Notes: generated by a model from the sequence alone, not told the origin. A stretch of 64,000 bases of DNA from Sheuella sp. (GCA_030650995.1 JAUSCY010000078.1:40200-104199); one strand, 5' to 3'; positions 1-13,025 are shown, counted from the first letter of the stretch. A program made the numbers and translations.

Positions 1-723
1 GTCGTGCCAATCGTGAACGAAAACGATACTGTCGCTACCGATGAAATCGCTGTGGGCGATAACGATACGATGGGCGCACTGGTCACAAACCTGATCGAAG
101 CTGATGCCCTCATTATCCTGACAGACCAACGCGGTTTATATGAGGCAGATCCTCGCCGCGATCCGAAGGCGCGTTTTGTCTCACACGCCAAAGCCGGCGA
201 TCCTGCCCTGGAAGCCATGGCAGGCGGCACCGGAAGTGGGATCGGCAAAGGCGGTATGCTGACCAAGATCCTTGCTGCCAAACGTGCGGCACGCAGTGGT
301 GCGCATACGATCATTGCCTCGGGCCGTGAGCAGGATGTCATGATCCGACTGGCCGCAGGCGAGTGTATCGGGACGGAGTTACATGCCGACGTCCCTGTCC
401 TGTCCGCCCGTAAACAATGGATGGCAGATCATTTGCGTCTTCCTGGCAAGCTGATCCTGGATCAGGGTGCTGCCAACGCTTTGCGTACAGAAGGCAAAAG
501 CCTTTTACCGATAGGGGTAAAAAGTATAGAGGGCGAGTTTGAACCAGGCGATGTTGTCGCTTGTCTGGATCCACAGGGCAAAGAATGTGCCCGTGGACTG
601 ACCAACTACTCTTCGTCCGACGCGCGTCGGATCATGGGTCAGCCTTCATCGAAAATTATGGATATTCTGGGTAGCGTGAGTGAAAAAGAGCTTGTGCACC
701 GGGACAACCTGATCGTTCTCTGA
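1..723 (+). CDS. proB: Glutamate 5-kinase, C-terminal part (5' end outside window)
   Basis: [15 protein letters not shown]...FGDND-like kinase core, [23 protein letters not shown] motif, C-terminal PUA domain; open at window edge. Confidence 0.93.
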   Translation, partial: VVPIVNENDTVATDEIAVGDNDTMGALVTNLIEADALIILTDQRGLYEADPRRDPKARFVSHAKAGDPALEAMAGGTGSGIGKGGMLTKILAAKRAARSGAHTIIASGREQDVMIRLAAGECIGTELHADVPVLSARKQWMADHLRLPGKLILDQGAANALRTEGKSLLPIGVKSIEGEFEPGDVVACLDPQGKECARGLTNYSSSDARRIMGQPSSKIMDILGSVSEKELVHRDNLIVL

Positions 724-743
724 GGATTGCGCAGCAGGAAATA

Positions 744-2441
744 CTAAACCTGAGCTTGCAAGTGCTCCGTTTTCGCAATCGAACGAAGCGGTAATTCAAT
801 GTAAAAAATCGCCCCGCCCGCTGGAATGTTTTCTGCATGAATTTTCCCTCCATGCGCGTGCACAATACGACGGCAAATTGCAAGCCCGAGCCCTGTTCCA
901 CCTGAGCCATCTTTTGTCAGACTCGACTGCACGAATGGCTCAAAAATATGCTCAAGCTCTTTTTGTGGAATGCCGCAGCCCTCGTCCTGCACATAAAAAC
1001 GCAAACTATCAGAACTGAGCATCTCCAGGCCAACGATAATTTTTTGACCTGCCTGCGAAAATTTCAATGCATTGGCGACGACATTGCGCAATACCTGATG
1101 AATCCTGATCGCATCGGCCAGCATCATCACAGGCGCGTCAGGCATACACTTAAATAACTTCACCGATCTTGCACTTAGCAGTGGTGCCAATTCCTTTTCC
1201 ACCTCATCAACCAACTGCCTGGCATCGACCCGGGTGAAATCCGCCTCGGAAAAAGCACTGTCGATTTTTGAAATATCCAGTAAATCATTGACCAGCGTAA
1301 GCATGCGCTGTCCTGAAGTGTGAATGTCGTTGAACATTTCCGATACTTTCGGCTGCTCCTGCGTGCGCATTAAGCCTAATTCAGAGAACCCCAGGATAGA
1401 CTGTAGGGGCGTACGCAACTCATGGCTGATATTGGCGATGAACTCTTCCTTGGTTCTCGCAGCTTCCCGGGAACTGCGCCATGCAATCCTCGCCATGACA
1501 ATAATGACGGTGAATGCCAACGCTCCGACAAGAACAAACCAGGACAGCAATCTAAACCAGTCGTTCCAGACTGCCGACATGGGACGCTCCACTAGCGACA
1601 CGAGAGGCCAGGCGCGTGAAGTACGGACAGAAACAATCTGCTCGCCCTCACCTGCGCCGGTGCCGATGTATGTACCTTGGGCACGGGGTTTGAGTTGATC
1701 GATGATTTCAAGATGACCCGCTAGCGTTGTACCTAGTGGTAGCACTTGTGGGTAGCTCGCAATGACATCCCCGGTATAAGAGGTCAGGACGGCTGAAAAA
1801 TCAGACTCTCCAAGCGCAACCGCTTGAAAATTAGCAAAAAAATCAGGGTTCAACATTGCCACCAGATACAAAGTCCGGGCATCATGCGTCAGCACCCTGC
1901 GAATCAGGGGGAGTGCAAAAATCTTCAGCGACTCCGCTGACGGCTGGCGACCGGATGACAGATACTCCAGATAGCGCACGGGAATCAAACGCGATAAAAC
2001 GGGAGCATCGTTGACGGGCAACACACCAAACATTTCCAGATTGATGCGCTGATCTTGCTCCCCCTCGCGACTCGACATCACAATCAGCCCTGAGCTATCG
2101 ATTAAAGCTAAGCTACGGATTGAAGTCAGGGAGCCGACTGTTTGCAACGCAGGTGCCCGCAATCTGCTGCCAGAAGCCTCAGTGCTAGCACGTACGGTCT
2201 CTGAGAGATCCGCCAGCGCCAAGGCTGCGACATCGAGTGTACGCACAGCATGATCATCGAGCAGGCGGGCAAATAACTCTGCACGGTGCCTGTCATTACG
2301 GATGATTTCATTTTTTTCGTACCAGACAATCCAGCCAACCAAGAACGCGACAATAAGCGAGATGACCGTCACAAACCACATGCCCTGACGTGTCAGTGGA
2401 GTACGGGTTTCGAGTGTGGTCAAGATGCCTGGCCTCATCAT
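744..2441 (-). CDS. Membrane sensor histidine kinase (TM - periplasmic Cache-like domain - TM - HisKA - HATPase_c)
   Basis: SHELRTPLQSI H-box, N/G boxes (NALKFS, DEGCGIP, GGTGLGLAICRRIV), two TM segments around a periplasmic region; start set at the MMRPG Met just after the upstream gene stop (the ORF track start is 2522). Confidence 0.88.
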   Translation of the reverse strand: MMRPGILTTLETRTPLTRQGMWFVTVISLIVAFLVGWIVWYEKNEIIRNDRHRAELFARLLDDHAVRTLDVAALALADLSETVRASTEASGSRLRAPALQTVGSLTSIRSLALIDSSGLIVMSSREGEQDQRINLEMFGVLPVNDAPVLSRLIPVRYLEYLSSGRQPSAESLKIFALPLIRRVLTHDARTLYLVAMLNPDFFANFQAVALGESDFSAVLTSYTGDVIASYPQVLPLGTTLAGHLEIIDQLKPRAQGTYIGTGAGEGEQIVSVRTSRAWPLVSLVERPMSAVWNDWFRLLSWFVLVGALAFTVIIVMARIAWRSSREAARTKEEFIANISHELRTPLQSILGFSELGLMRTQEQPKVSEMFNDIHTSGQRMLTLVNDLLDISKIDSAFSEADFTRVDARQLVDEVEKELAPLLSARSVKLFKCMPDAPVMMLADAIRIHQVLRNVVANALKFSQAGQKIIVGLEMLSSDSLRFYVQDEGCGIPQKELEHIFEPFVQSSLTKDGSGGTGLGLAICRRIVHAHGGKIHAENIPAGGAIFYIELPLRSIAKTEHLQAQV

Positions 2442-2448
2442 GGACACC

Positions 2449-3312
2449 TCACCTGACAACCATGGGTGCCATACCGTGCTGTTGGGCAGCGCGCTCAAGA
2501 CGACCGTCTCGCTTGATCGCATCCACGAACTGGTTCACCCTGTTGAGCCATTGCTGATCGCCGGGCTTGATCGCATAGGCATAAGGCATGACCTCTCGAT
2601 GGGTATCAGGCGAAATGAGTCGGATCGCGTCATTGCGGTCCAGCACGCGTCGGCCGTTCGGATAATCTGTCATGAACACGTCTATACGCCCCGACAGCAA
2701 CTCTTTTTCCCTGTTCATGGGAGGTCGCACAACCACAACAGAGGCTTGTTTCAAGCTATCGAGCATGATTGGCTCCATGAAACTTCCGGCCTGAACACCC
2801 ACAACGACGCCTGGCCGATCAATATCGTCCCAGTATTTGATTTGTCGTTGACCCTTTGTCGTAATTGCATATATGCCACTTTGCATATAAGGCGTGGAAA
2901 AGGCTAGCAACTGGGCCCGGGGTGCGATCGCGGCAATCGCAAACATGGCGATTTCACACCGACCAGATAACAAGTCCTCAACCAGTGTTCTGAAAGAAGA
3001 ATCTATATAAACCAGATCAACACCCAGATCGGTGGCCAGGGCGTGGGAAAGATCGATGTCAATCCCGCTCAGCGCACGCGTATGTGGATTGCGAAAGGTC
3101 ACGCCATAGTATTCGGGCCAGATGCAGACCCTTAACTGGCCAGCGTCACGAATCCTCGCCTCGGTACCCGCAGCGCAAACACTCGCTGCACCCCAGGAAA
3201 AAACGCACAGGATGCAAAGCCATCGCAAAATTGTGTGACGATCCGGTTTTGATATGGTGTGTAGACAATACATAAATATATTGAGCCTGATTAGTCGAAC
3301 CTGTCGACGCAT
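2449..3312 (-). CDS. Extracellular solute-binding protein family 3 (periplasmic), start uncertain (3273 also possible)
   Basis: Signal peptide-like segment, then LRVCIWPEYYGVTFRNPHTRALSGIDIDLSHALATDLGVDLVYIDSSF...GRCEIAMFAIAAIAPRAQLLAFSTPY, typical SBP_bac_3. Confidence 0.87.
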   Translation of the reverse strand: MRRQVRLIRLNIFMYCLHTISKPDRHTILRWLCILCVFSWGAASVCAAGTEARIRDAGQLRVCIWPEYYGVTFRNPHTRALSGIDIDLSHALATDLGVDLVYIDSSFRTLVEDLLSGRCEIAMFAIAAIAPRAQLLAFSTPYMQSGIYAITTKGQRQIKYWDDIDRPGVVVGVQAGSFMEPIMLDSLKQASVVVVRPPMNREKELLSGRIDVFMTDYPNGRRVLDRNDAIRLISPDTHREVMPYAYAIKPGDQQWLNRVNQFVDAIKRDGRLERAAQQHGMAPMVVR

Positions 3313-3405
3313 GCAGGCATCATAATCTGCCTCTACGTACCATTTGTAGTATATATTTCATCTTCCTACGCTTATCAGACGGCTTTTTGATATACAGTAC
3401 TTTTC

Positions 3406-4053
3406 ATGCCCTTAACTACTGCATCCGTCCTGACTACCTCGACTGCCGACGACCTATCTACGATAGAGGTCGCGCAAATGCTTGGTATGGCAGTCCGGTC
3501 TGTTCAGCTAATGGTTGACCGGGGTGAAATCCAGGCCTGGAAAACTTCTGGCGGTCATAGGCGTATTTCAAGACAATCTGTCGCGCAATGGCTTGCCTCG
3601 CGCCAGTCAACCCATGTCAACAGCGCACAGACACCCAGAGAGTCAACTTTCAGTCCAGACGGCACGGCTGATTACAAAATACTGCTCATCGAAGATTCCA
3701 CGCATTTTCAAAATCTGGTGAGCCTGCTCGTCCAGCAGCATTTCCCTGCAGCGAGTCTGCACTTGGCGCACGATGGCATTTCCGGACTCGCAAAATTCGG
3801 ACAACTTCAGCCAGATTGTCTATTGGTTGATATATTGCTCCCCGGCATTGATGGGGCCACACTGATCACGACCCTGAAATCGGATCCTTTGTTTGCAAAC
3901 TGTCATCTGGTCATTGTCACCGGATTAAGTCCTGAACAGCTTGAGCCGTATGCGTTCGCCCTGCAGGGTCTGCCGATCATCCATAAAACAAGAATTGCTC
4001 TGGACCTGGTTCCTCAGCTGTCTCGAGCCATCACCCAGCAAGCTACCGCCTGA
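3406..4053 (+). CDS. Response regulator with N-terminal excisionase/MerR-like HTH and C-terminal receiver domain
   Basis: STIEVAQMLGMAVRSVQLMVDRGEIQAWKTSGGHRRISRQSV (HTH_17/excisionase), then KILLIEDS...LLVDILLPGIDG...IHKT receiver. Confidence 0.85.
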   Translation: MPLTTASVLTTSTADDLSTIEVAQMLGMAVRSVQLMVDRGEIQAWKTSGGHRRISRQSVAQWLASRQSTHVNSAQTPRESTFSPDGTADYKILLIEDSTHFQNLVSLLVQQHFPAASLHLAHDGISGLAKFGQLQPDCLLVDILLPGIDGATLITTLKSDPLFANCHLVIVTGLSPEQLEPYAFALQGLPIIHKTRIALDLVPQLSRAITQQATA

Positions 4054-4058
4054 CGGTC

Positions 4059-4784
4059 ATGGCTGTTTTGTCACAACAAGTTTTATTGCTGGAAGACGAT
4101 CCTTTAATGCAACGGTTTGTTTCTCTTGCGCTAGAGGACGAGCCGCTGGAACTGACTTGTTGCAGCAGTGTTTCCCAGGCCATGCAAGCCATTGAACAGC
4201 ATGCTTTTGACTGGATACTGACAGATTTGATGCTGCCTGGAGAGTCGGGTCTGCATTTCATAGAAAAAATTTCTTTAATGCCAGAGCTGCTTGGACCGGC
4301 ACGGATCGTGGCGCTCAGCGCAGGGATTGATCTCGTCATGCAGGACAGGCTCACTGAGCTCGGCGTTAAACGCCAACTGCTCAAGCCCGTTTCTGTAAAA
4401 GTACTGCAAGAGCTTTTGCGGTCAGGCTTGGAACACGCTGAGCCGCCAGACAGGACGCTCAGTACATGCTCAACAGTCATAGAAACTTACTTTGGCGGGC
4501 AGGCTGACTTATATGAAAAATTTTCGCAGCAGTCACGCCTGCAGTTTGCACAGGACATCTACGATGGTGAGCGCGCCGTTCAAGAAAAAAACAGTGCTGC
4601 ATTGCACAATAACGCCCATAGTTTGAAGTCAGTCCTTCTCCTGCTAGGAGAGGCGAACGCCCATCAGTGTGCTGAAACCCTTGAAAATCTGACAGGATCA
4701 GCTGATTTTTCCACGCAAGCAGCGCAGGAATGGCAAAAATTGAAAAATCACTTAATTGTTCTGGCTGTCGATCAACCACACTGA
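4059..4784 (+). CDS. Receiver domain fused to C-terminal Hpt phosphotransfer domain
   Basis: LLLEDDPLMQRFV...WILTDLMLPGESG...QLLKPVS receiver; NNAHSLKSVLLLLGEANA Hpt motif. Confidence 0.83.
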   Translation: MAVLSQQVLLLEDDPLMQRFVSLALEDEPLELTCCSSVSQAMQAIEQHAFDWILTDLMLPGESGLHFIEKISLMPELLGPARIVALSAGIDLVMQDRLTELGVKRQLLKPVSVKVLQELLRSGLEHAEPPDRTLSTCSTVIETYFGGQADLYEKFSQQSRLQFAQDIYDGERAVQEKNSAALHNNAHSLKSVLLLLGEANAHQCAETLENLTGSADFSTQAAQEWQKLKNHLIVLAVDQPH

Positions 4785-4832
4785 CACGGCGAGAATGATG
4801 TGCAATCGGCCAAGAAGTCCTATACTTCGATG

Positions 4833-6888
<2,056 letters not shown>

Positions 6889-6897
6889 GCCCTAGTT

Positions 6898-6935
6898 CCT
6901 CCTGAACACTTATCGTGTTCGGGAGGGCTATTTCT
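6898..6935 (+). terminator. Terminator-like hairpin after thiC
   Basis: CCTCCTGAACAC-ttatc-GTGTTCGGGAGG, 12-bp stem with one G.U, followed by a weak T-rich tract gctatttct. Confidence 0.6.
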
Positions 6936-6946
6936 GTCTGGATCCC

Positions 6947-8047
6947 ATGCAAAAAACATCACGCCTTGCATTCATAGACGCCATGAAGGGCGTGGGTTGC
7001 ATCGCGATTGTCCTGCATCACCTTGCAATTTATGGACCGATGTCGGAAGTGGTTAGTCAAGTTGCACCCAACCTCATTGAAGGACTGATTCTCTACGCAA
7101 GACTAGCCGTACAAATGTTTTTTGTGCTTGCTGGTTTTATGGTTGCCAGCCAGATGGCGCCAGAGGGTCACACGGTTTTCAGAGCACCCGCTTCATTAAT
7201 CTGGAAACGCTACAAACGTCTTGTCACGCCATTTCTGTTTGCAGTGGCTTGCGCCACGCTCATCACAGCAATCGTGCGCCCCTGGTTCGTCCACGATTCA
7301 CTGTCTGACGCACCAAGCATCGCACAGTTACTTGCGCACGCATTCCTGATGCACGATCTTCTTGATCTGCAGGCCTTGTCAGCGGGCGTATGGTTTGTCG
7401 CGATCGATTTTCAATTGTTTGCGGCAACGGTGCTGATGACAGCGCTGATGCATCGCACATCAGAAAAATGGCGTGCGGCGTTTCCCATCCTGATTATTTT
7501 ACTTTCTGCAATTTCATTGTTTGCCATCAACCGTTACAGCGCCTACGAAAACTATGCGCCTTACTTTTTTGGTGCATATGGACTGGGCATGCTGTCGTAC
7601 TGGTCAACGCGTCCCGCGCGGGCTGGCGTAGGACTGGCCGTCATCTGCGTACTCAGTGTGATGGCCCTGATACTGGAATTTCGTTCTTCTATTTCTGTCG
7701 CATTCGCCACTGCGGTGCTGGTGAGCATTGCAAGCCAGACAGGCTGGCTTGCACGCTGGCCCAAACCGGGCTTACTGACCTGGCTCGGACATCGTTCCTA
7801 TTCGATCTTTTTGATTCACTATGGTGTCTGCATCGCGTTCAATGCAGTCTGGAGCAAATTATTTCCAACCGGTGTCGTGATCAATGCACTCGGCATGCTG
7901 GCTGCAGTGCTTGCCTCCGTCGGTGCGGGGGCACTCCTTTATCGCTATGTCGAAAGTCAGCAAGGCGTCATTGGGCGTAACAAAAAGACATCCTTGCTGC
8001 TTGCAGTGGTCATCGCAGCCCTTGTGATTGAAAGCATCACCTGGTAG
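6947..8047 (+). CDS. Acyltransferase 3 family membrane protein (OafA/YrhL-like)
   Basis: RLAFIDAMKGVGCIAIVLHHL, multiple TM segments, LTWLGHRSYSIFLIHYG. Confidence 0.88.
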   Translation: MQKTSRLAFIDAMKGVGCIAIVLHHLAIYGPMSEVVSQVAPNLIEGLILYARLAVQMFFVLAGFMVASQMAPEGHTVFRAPASLIWKRYKRLVTPFLFAVACATLITAIVRPWFVHDSLSDAPSIAQLLAHAFLMHDLLDLQALSAGVWFVAIDFQLFAATVLMTALMHRTSEKWRAAFPILIILLSAISLFAINRYSAYENYAPYFFGAYGLGMLSYWSTRPARAGVGLAVICVLSVMALILEFRSSISVAFATAVLVSIASQTGWLARWPKPGLLTWLGHRSYSIFLIHYGVCIAFNAVWSKLFPTGVVINALGMLAAVLASVGAGALLYRYVESQQGVIGRNKKTSLLLAVVIAALVIESITW

Positions 8048-8055
8048 GTGGCGGA

Positions 8056-11000
8056 CTAACCCAGACTAGGGGCCAGTGACCGCTTCACGTCCTCCATACT
8101 GCGTCCTGAGCGCGCGACATAATCCTGCACCTGATCTTCACCAATTGTGCCGACGTTGAAATAATGCGATTGCGGATGGCTGAAATAGAAACCAGACACA
8201 CTCGCTGCAGGATGCATCGCATAGCTTTCGGTTAAAAGCATACCGATATCAGAACCATCGAGCACCTCGAACATTTCTTTTTTGACTACGTGCTCGGGAC
8301 AAGCAGGGTAACCAGGAGCAGGACGAATACCTTGATAACCTTCCTTGATCATTTCCTCGTTGGACAATGACTCATCCGGCACATAGCCCCACAAATCCGT
8401 ACGGACACGTGCGTGCAATGCCTCAGCAAAGGCTTCGGCCAGGCGGTCAGCCAGAGACTTGAACATGATTGACGAATAATCGTCATTTGCTTTCATAAAC
8501 TCCTGCTCTTTTTTCTCTACCCCGAGACCAGCGGTCACAGCGAAGAGCCCGATGTAATCCATCACGCCAGAGGATTTAGGTGCGATGTAATCAGCCAGGC
8601 ACTTATTTTCAACACCTTCGCGCTTGACACCCTGCTGGCGTAAACCACGCCAGGTAAATAAAACTTTCTGACGCGTCTCGTCCTGATAAATTTCGATGTC
8701 ATCATCATTGACGGTATTGGCAGGATAGAACGCCATCACACCGTTCGCAGTGAGCCAGCGCCCATCCACGATACGTTTGAGCATGGCCTGACCATCAGCG
8801 AATACTTTTTTAGCCTGCTCACCAACGACTTTGTCCTCGAGGATTGCGGGGTACTGACCAAACAAACTCCAGGTCTGAAAGAAAGGTGTCCAGTCAATGA
8901 AACGTGCGAGTTCAGCCAGATCAAAGTTCTTGAACGTACGACGCCCAATAAATTTGGGACGTGGCGGTGTATAGTCTGACCAGTCAATCGCAGGCTTCGC
9001 TGCGCGGGCACTCGTGATTGAAATCAGCGGTGTCGCTTTACGACTGGCATGCCGGCGGCGTACTTCCTCGTATTCGACTGTGAGTTCTTCGAGATAGGTG
9101 TTAGCTGTCTCCGAGACCAGATTTTGCGCAACGCCTACAGAACGGCTGGCATCCGGCACATAAATGACAGGGCCTTCGTAATGCGGTGCAATTTTGACTG
9201 CGGTATGCACGCGGCTCGTAGTCGCACCACCAATCATGAGAGGTATTTTGCGGCTGCGGAAATATTCATCACGCTGCATCTCGCTTGCTACGTAAGCCAT
9301 TTCTTCAAGGCTAGGCGTGATCAGTCCTGACAACCCCACAATATCAACGCCTTCAGCTTTGGCACGCGCAAGAATTTCTGCGCACGGCACCATCACACCC
9401 ATATTGATGACTTCAAAGTTATTGCACTGAAGCACCACTGTAACGATGTTTTTACCAATGTCGTGGACGTCGCCCTTGACCGTCGCAATCAGGATTTTTC
9501 CCTTCGCGCGCACATCACCACCCGCGGCAGCAATGTGTTTCTTTTCCTCTTCGATGAAAGGAACAAGATGACCGACCGCCTGCTTCATGACACGCGCAGA
9601 CTTCACAACCTGCGGCAGAAACATTTTGCCCTCGCCAAACAGATCACCGACGATATTCATACCATCCATCAAGGGACCCTCGATGACCTCAATCGGGCGA
9701 CCGCCCCGATCAGAGATCTTCTGACGAATCTCCTCAGTGTCTTCGATAATAAAATTCGTCAGGCCGTGAACCATCGCATGCGCGAGTCTTTTCTCAACCG
9801 GCTGCTGACGCCAGGCAAGGTCTTCCTCACGTTTGATACCACCGCCCTTGACACTATCGGCAAAGGCCACCAGTCGTTCGGTCGGCGTTCGTGTGTCACC
9901 AGCCTCTTTACGTCCAAGAGGCTGTGCACGATCCAGCACCACGTCCTCGACCAGGTCACGCAATACGGGATCAATCTCGGCATATACGCCCAGCTGTCCG
10001 GCATTGACGATGCCCATCGACATCCCTTCGCGAATCGCGTAATACAAAAATACCGTATGGATAGCCTCTCGCATCGGCTCATTACCACGAAACGAAAAGC
10101 TCACATTTGAGACACCACCTGAAATACGCGCATGGGGGAGGTGCTCACGAATCCACTTGGTAGATTCAATAAAGTCGACAGCGTAATGGTTGTGCTCATC
10201 AATGCCTGTGGCGATCGCAAAGACGTTTGGATCAAAAATAATGTCTTCAGGAGGAAATCCGACCACCTCAACCAGCAATTTATAAGCACGCGAACAAATA
10301 ATCTGGCGGCGTTCATACGTATCGGCCTGACCTTTTTCATCAAAGGCCATGACAACCGCAGCAGCGCCATATTTACGGCATAGCTGTGCTTGTCGCAAGA
10401 AGGGCTCCTCGCCCTCTTTCAGCGAGATCGAATTGACGATCGGCTTACCCTGCACGCACTTCAGTCCCGCCTCAATCACGGACCATTTTGAACTGTCAAT
10501 CATGACAGGCACACGGGCGATATCCGGCTCAGAGGCGATCAGGTTCAGGAAGCGATGCATGCAGGCCAGCGAATCCAGCATGGCCTCATCCATGTTGATA
10601 TCGATAATCTGGGCACCGCTTTCAACCTGCTGTCGAGCCACCGCGACGGCCTCGTCATACTTCTCCTCGCGAATCAGACGTGCAAACATTTTGCTGCCGG
10701 TCACGTTGGTACGCTCACCGACATTAATGAACAAGGAGGCATCGTCAAAATTCAGTGCTTCAAGACCGGACAGACGTGTCTTGACTTCGATCTCGGGCAC
10801 AACACGAATCGGCAATGCGCATACTTTTTCTGCAATGGCACGCACATGATCCGGCGTAGTACCGCAACATCCTCCCGCCATATTCACGAGACGAGATTTG
10901 GCAAACTCTTCGAGCAATGCTGAAGTATCAGCAGGAGTTTCATCAAATCCCGTCTCGCTCATCGGATTAGGCAGACCCGCATTCGGATATACGCAAACAT

Positions 11001-11829
11001 AGGTGTCACAGATTTTTGACAGCTCTGCTATGTACGGGCGCATCAGCGCCGCACCCAGTGCGCAATTCAGTCCAATCGTGATCGGACGCGCGTGGCGCAC
11101 AGAATTCCAGAATGCCTCGACCGTCTGGCCTGACAAAATTCGTCCCGAAGCGTCCGTAACCGTCCCGGAAATCATGACGGGAAGACGTTCGCCGCGTATT
11201 TCAAAGACTTCTTCGACAGCGAAAATCGCTGCTTTTGCATTCAGCGTATCAAAAATGGTTTCGATCAGTACCAGATCAATACCGCCATCGAGTAGCCCGT
11301 TGAGTTGCTCAGCGTAGGCGATACGTAACTCATCAAAAGTGACGTTACGTGCACCCGGATCATTGACATCGGGAGAAATTGAAGCAGTTTTTGGCTGAGG
11401 GCCGAGTGCGCCAGCAACAAAACGCGGGCGCTCAGGCGTGCTGAACTTGTCGCAGGCTGCCCGGGCAATCTTTGCGGACTCAAGGTTGAGTTCATACGCG
11501 AGCTCAGGCAGGTCGTAGTCCCCTTGCGCAATGGTGGTTGCGCCAAAGGTGTTTGTCTCGATCACATCAGAGCCAGCCTCAAGGTATTGCTCATGAATCT
11601 CACGGATAACATCAGGGCGGGTCAGTGTGAGCAACTCATTGTTGCCCTTGACGTCCTTACCGTGCCCGAGAAAACGCGGCCCACGAAAATCCGACTCTGA
11701 CAATTTATAGCGCTGGATCATCGTACCCATTGCGCCGTCCAGGATCATGATGCGCTTGCCCAGCGCGCGGGCGAATTCAGCACCGCGGGTGTAGCTTTCA
11801 AGGGGATAGGGCAACTTGGGATAGGACAT
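8056..11829 (-). CDS. metH: Methionine synthase, cobalamin-dependent
   Basis: 1257 aa; [11 protein letters not shown]-like zinc site, pterin-binding domain, B12-binding [11 protein letters not shown], AdoMet activation domain. Confidence 0.98.
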   Translation of the reverse strand: MSYPKLPYPLESYTRGAEFARALGKRIMILDGAMGTMIQRYKLSESDFRGPRFLGHGKDVKGNNELLTLTRPDVIREIHEQYLEAGSDVIETNTFGATTIAQGDYDLPELAYELNLESAKIARAACDKFSTPERPRFVAGALGPQPKTASISPDVNDPGARNVTFDELRIAYAEQLNGLLDGGIDLVLIETIFDTLNAKAAIFAVEEVFEIRGERLPVMISGTVTDASGRILSGQTVEAFWNSVRHARPITIGLNCALGAALMRPYIAELSKICDTYVCVYPNAGLPNPMSETGFDETPADTSALLEEFAKSRLVNMAGGCCGTTPDHVRAIAEKVCALPIRVVPEIEVKTRLSGLEALNFDDASLFINVGERTNVTGSKMFARLIREEKYDEAVAVARQQVESGAQIIDINMDEAMLDSLACMHRFLNLIASEPDIARVPVMIDSSKWSVIEAGLKCVQGKPIVNSISLKEGEEPFLRQAQLCRKYGAAAVVMAFDEKGQADTYERRQIICSRAYKLLVEVVGFPPEDIIFDPNVFAIATGIDEHNHYAVDFIESTKWIREHLPHARISGGVSNVSFSFRGNEPMREAIHTVFLYYAIREGMSMGIVNAGQLGVYAEIDPVLRDLVEDVVLDRAQPLGRKEAGDTRTPTERLVAFADSVKGGGIKREEDLAWRQQPVEKRLAHAMVHGLTNFIIEDTEEIRQKISDRGGRPIEVIEGPLMDGMNIVGDLFGEGKMFLPQVVKSARVMKQAVGHLVPFIEEEKKHIAAAGGDVRAKGKILIATVKGDVHDIGKNIVTVVLQCNNFEVINMGVMVPCAEILARAKAEGVDIVGLSGLITPSLEEMAYVASEMQRDEYFRSRKIPLMIGGATTSRVHTAVKIAPHYEGPVIYVPDASRSVGVAQNLVSETANTYLEELTVEYEEVRRRHASRKATPLISITSARAAKPAIDWSDYTPPRPKFIGRRTFKNFDLAELARFIDWTPFFQTWSLFGQYPAILEDKVVGEQAKKVFADGQAMLKRIVDGRWLTANGVMAFYPANTVNDDDIEIYQDETRQKVLFTWRGLRQQGVKREGVENKCLADYIAPKSSGVMDYIGLFAVTAGLGVEKKEQEFMKANDDYSSIMFKSLADRLAEAFAEALHARVRTDLWGYVPDESLSNEEMIKEGYQGIRPAPGYPACPEHVVKKEMFEVLDGSDIGMLLTESYAMHPAASVSGFYFSHPQSHYFNVGTIGEDQVQDYVARSGRSMEDVKRSLAPSLG

Positions 11830-12056
11830 AGTGAGGACCGACCAGAAATAAAGGGCGAAGACCTGAGGAAATGGTCTTGAGCCAACCCGTCATCGTACCA
11901 AAAACACACCTTCTTTAGAGGATAATCCACTTATGTTGGGCGAGACCTACACTTTGGTCATGCCCAAGCCCATCCGATGACCGATAGTGTTTGTCAACGT
12001 TGCTCTGCGGATGTAGCATCAGAAACCCACTATTCGGGTGTCTTTGAAGCGATCTC

Positions 12057-12968
12057 ATGCCTGCATTTTTGCGTCAGTGCTTTATCCCCCTGTGCTTTTG
12101 GGCAGTCAGCCTGTGTGTTGTTGGTGGGCCCGCCCGCGCGCAAGGAATAGAGCTGATCGATGACAGCGGCCGTGCCGTGGTTCTCAAAGCACCTGCACAA
12201 CGCGTGGTGACCTTATCTTCGCAGGTCACAGAAATCGCCTTTGCAGCAGGTGCAGGCAATAAAATCGTAGCCACGGTCAACTCCAGCGACTTCCCCGCCG
12301 AGGCACTTAAACTGCCCCGTATTGGTGAAAGCTTGCAGCCTGATTACAACAAGATCGCCTCCTATCGGCCCGACCTGATCATTAGTCAGCTCTCCACACA
12401 AGTCGATCCGCTTGAAGAGCTTAACGTCCCTTTGTTTATCAGTGCGCCCGAATCCCTTGCTGAAATCGCTGACTCAGTCGAAACCTTTGGCGCATTGTTA
12501 GGCACCTCCAATATCGCAAGACCCCGCGCGGACTTATTACGTCAGACGATTGACATGCTGATCCACACCAACGCCAGTCGCAGCGCGCAACAACGGCCTG
12601 TCAGAGTATTCATTCAGGCGGGACCCGAGCCAGACCTTACCCTGAGCGGTGATCACTTATTGTCTGATGTCATTGATCTCTGTGGCGGACTCAACGTATT
12701 TGCGCAGGAATACTCTCTGACCCCTAAAATCAGTCCTTCAGAGGTTATTGCGGCCAAACCGGACATCGTCCTGGTCGGCCGGTCTGGCGCTGGCTCAGCA
12801 CCCGTAGCTGACCCGCAAGCTCTGGCATACTGGAAGTCTGTCGGATTGCCCGCCGCACGCAACGGACAAGTATTCATGATGGAAGCCGATGTGCTCTTTC
12901 GTCCCGGCCCGCGTCTGATCGAGGCCGCAGGGTCGCTCTGTGCGGCAATCGATCGCGCACATCAATAA
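12057..12968 (+). CDS. ABC transporter periplasmic binding protein, cobalamin/siderophore type (BtuF-like)
   Basis: Signal peptide, VVTLSSQVTEIAFAAGAGNKIVATVNSSDFPAEALKLPRIG...PDLIISQLS; divergent to metH. Confidence 0.83.
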   Translation: MPAFLRQCFIPLCFWAVSLCVVGGPARAQGIELIDDSGRAVVLKAPAQRVVTLSSQVTEIAFAAGAGNKIVATVNSSDFPAEALKLPRIGESLQPDYNKIASYRPDLIISQLSTQVDPLEELNVPLFISAPESLAEIADSVETFGALLGTSNIARPRADLLRQTIDMLIHTNASRSAQQRPVRVFIQAGPEPDLTLSGDHLLSDVIDLCGGLNVFAQEYSLTPKISPSEVIAAKPDIVLVGRSGAGSAPVADPQALAYWKSVGLPAARNGQVFMMEADVLFRPGPRLIEAAGSLCAAIDRAHQ

Positions 12969-13025
12969 TTAAATTGTGTGCCTGCGTGACAACAATCTGG
13001 CGACACAAAGATTTCTCAAGGTTTA

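Noticed and set aside
9463-10110. 215-aa ORF antisense to metH
   Set aside because: No family motif; metH reading frame is certain.
11830-12056. Cobalamin riboswitch between metH and the BtuF-like gene
   Set aside because: I looked for the B12-box core on both strands and did not recognise it; only the dyads reported above are supported.
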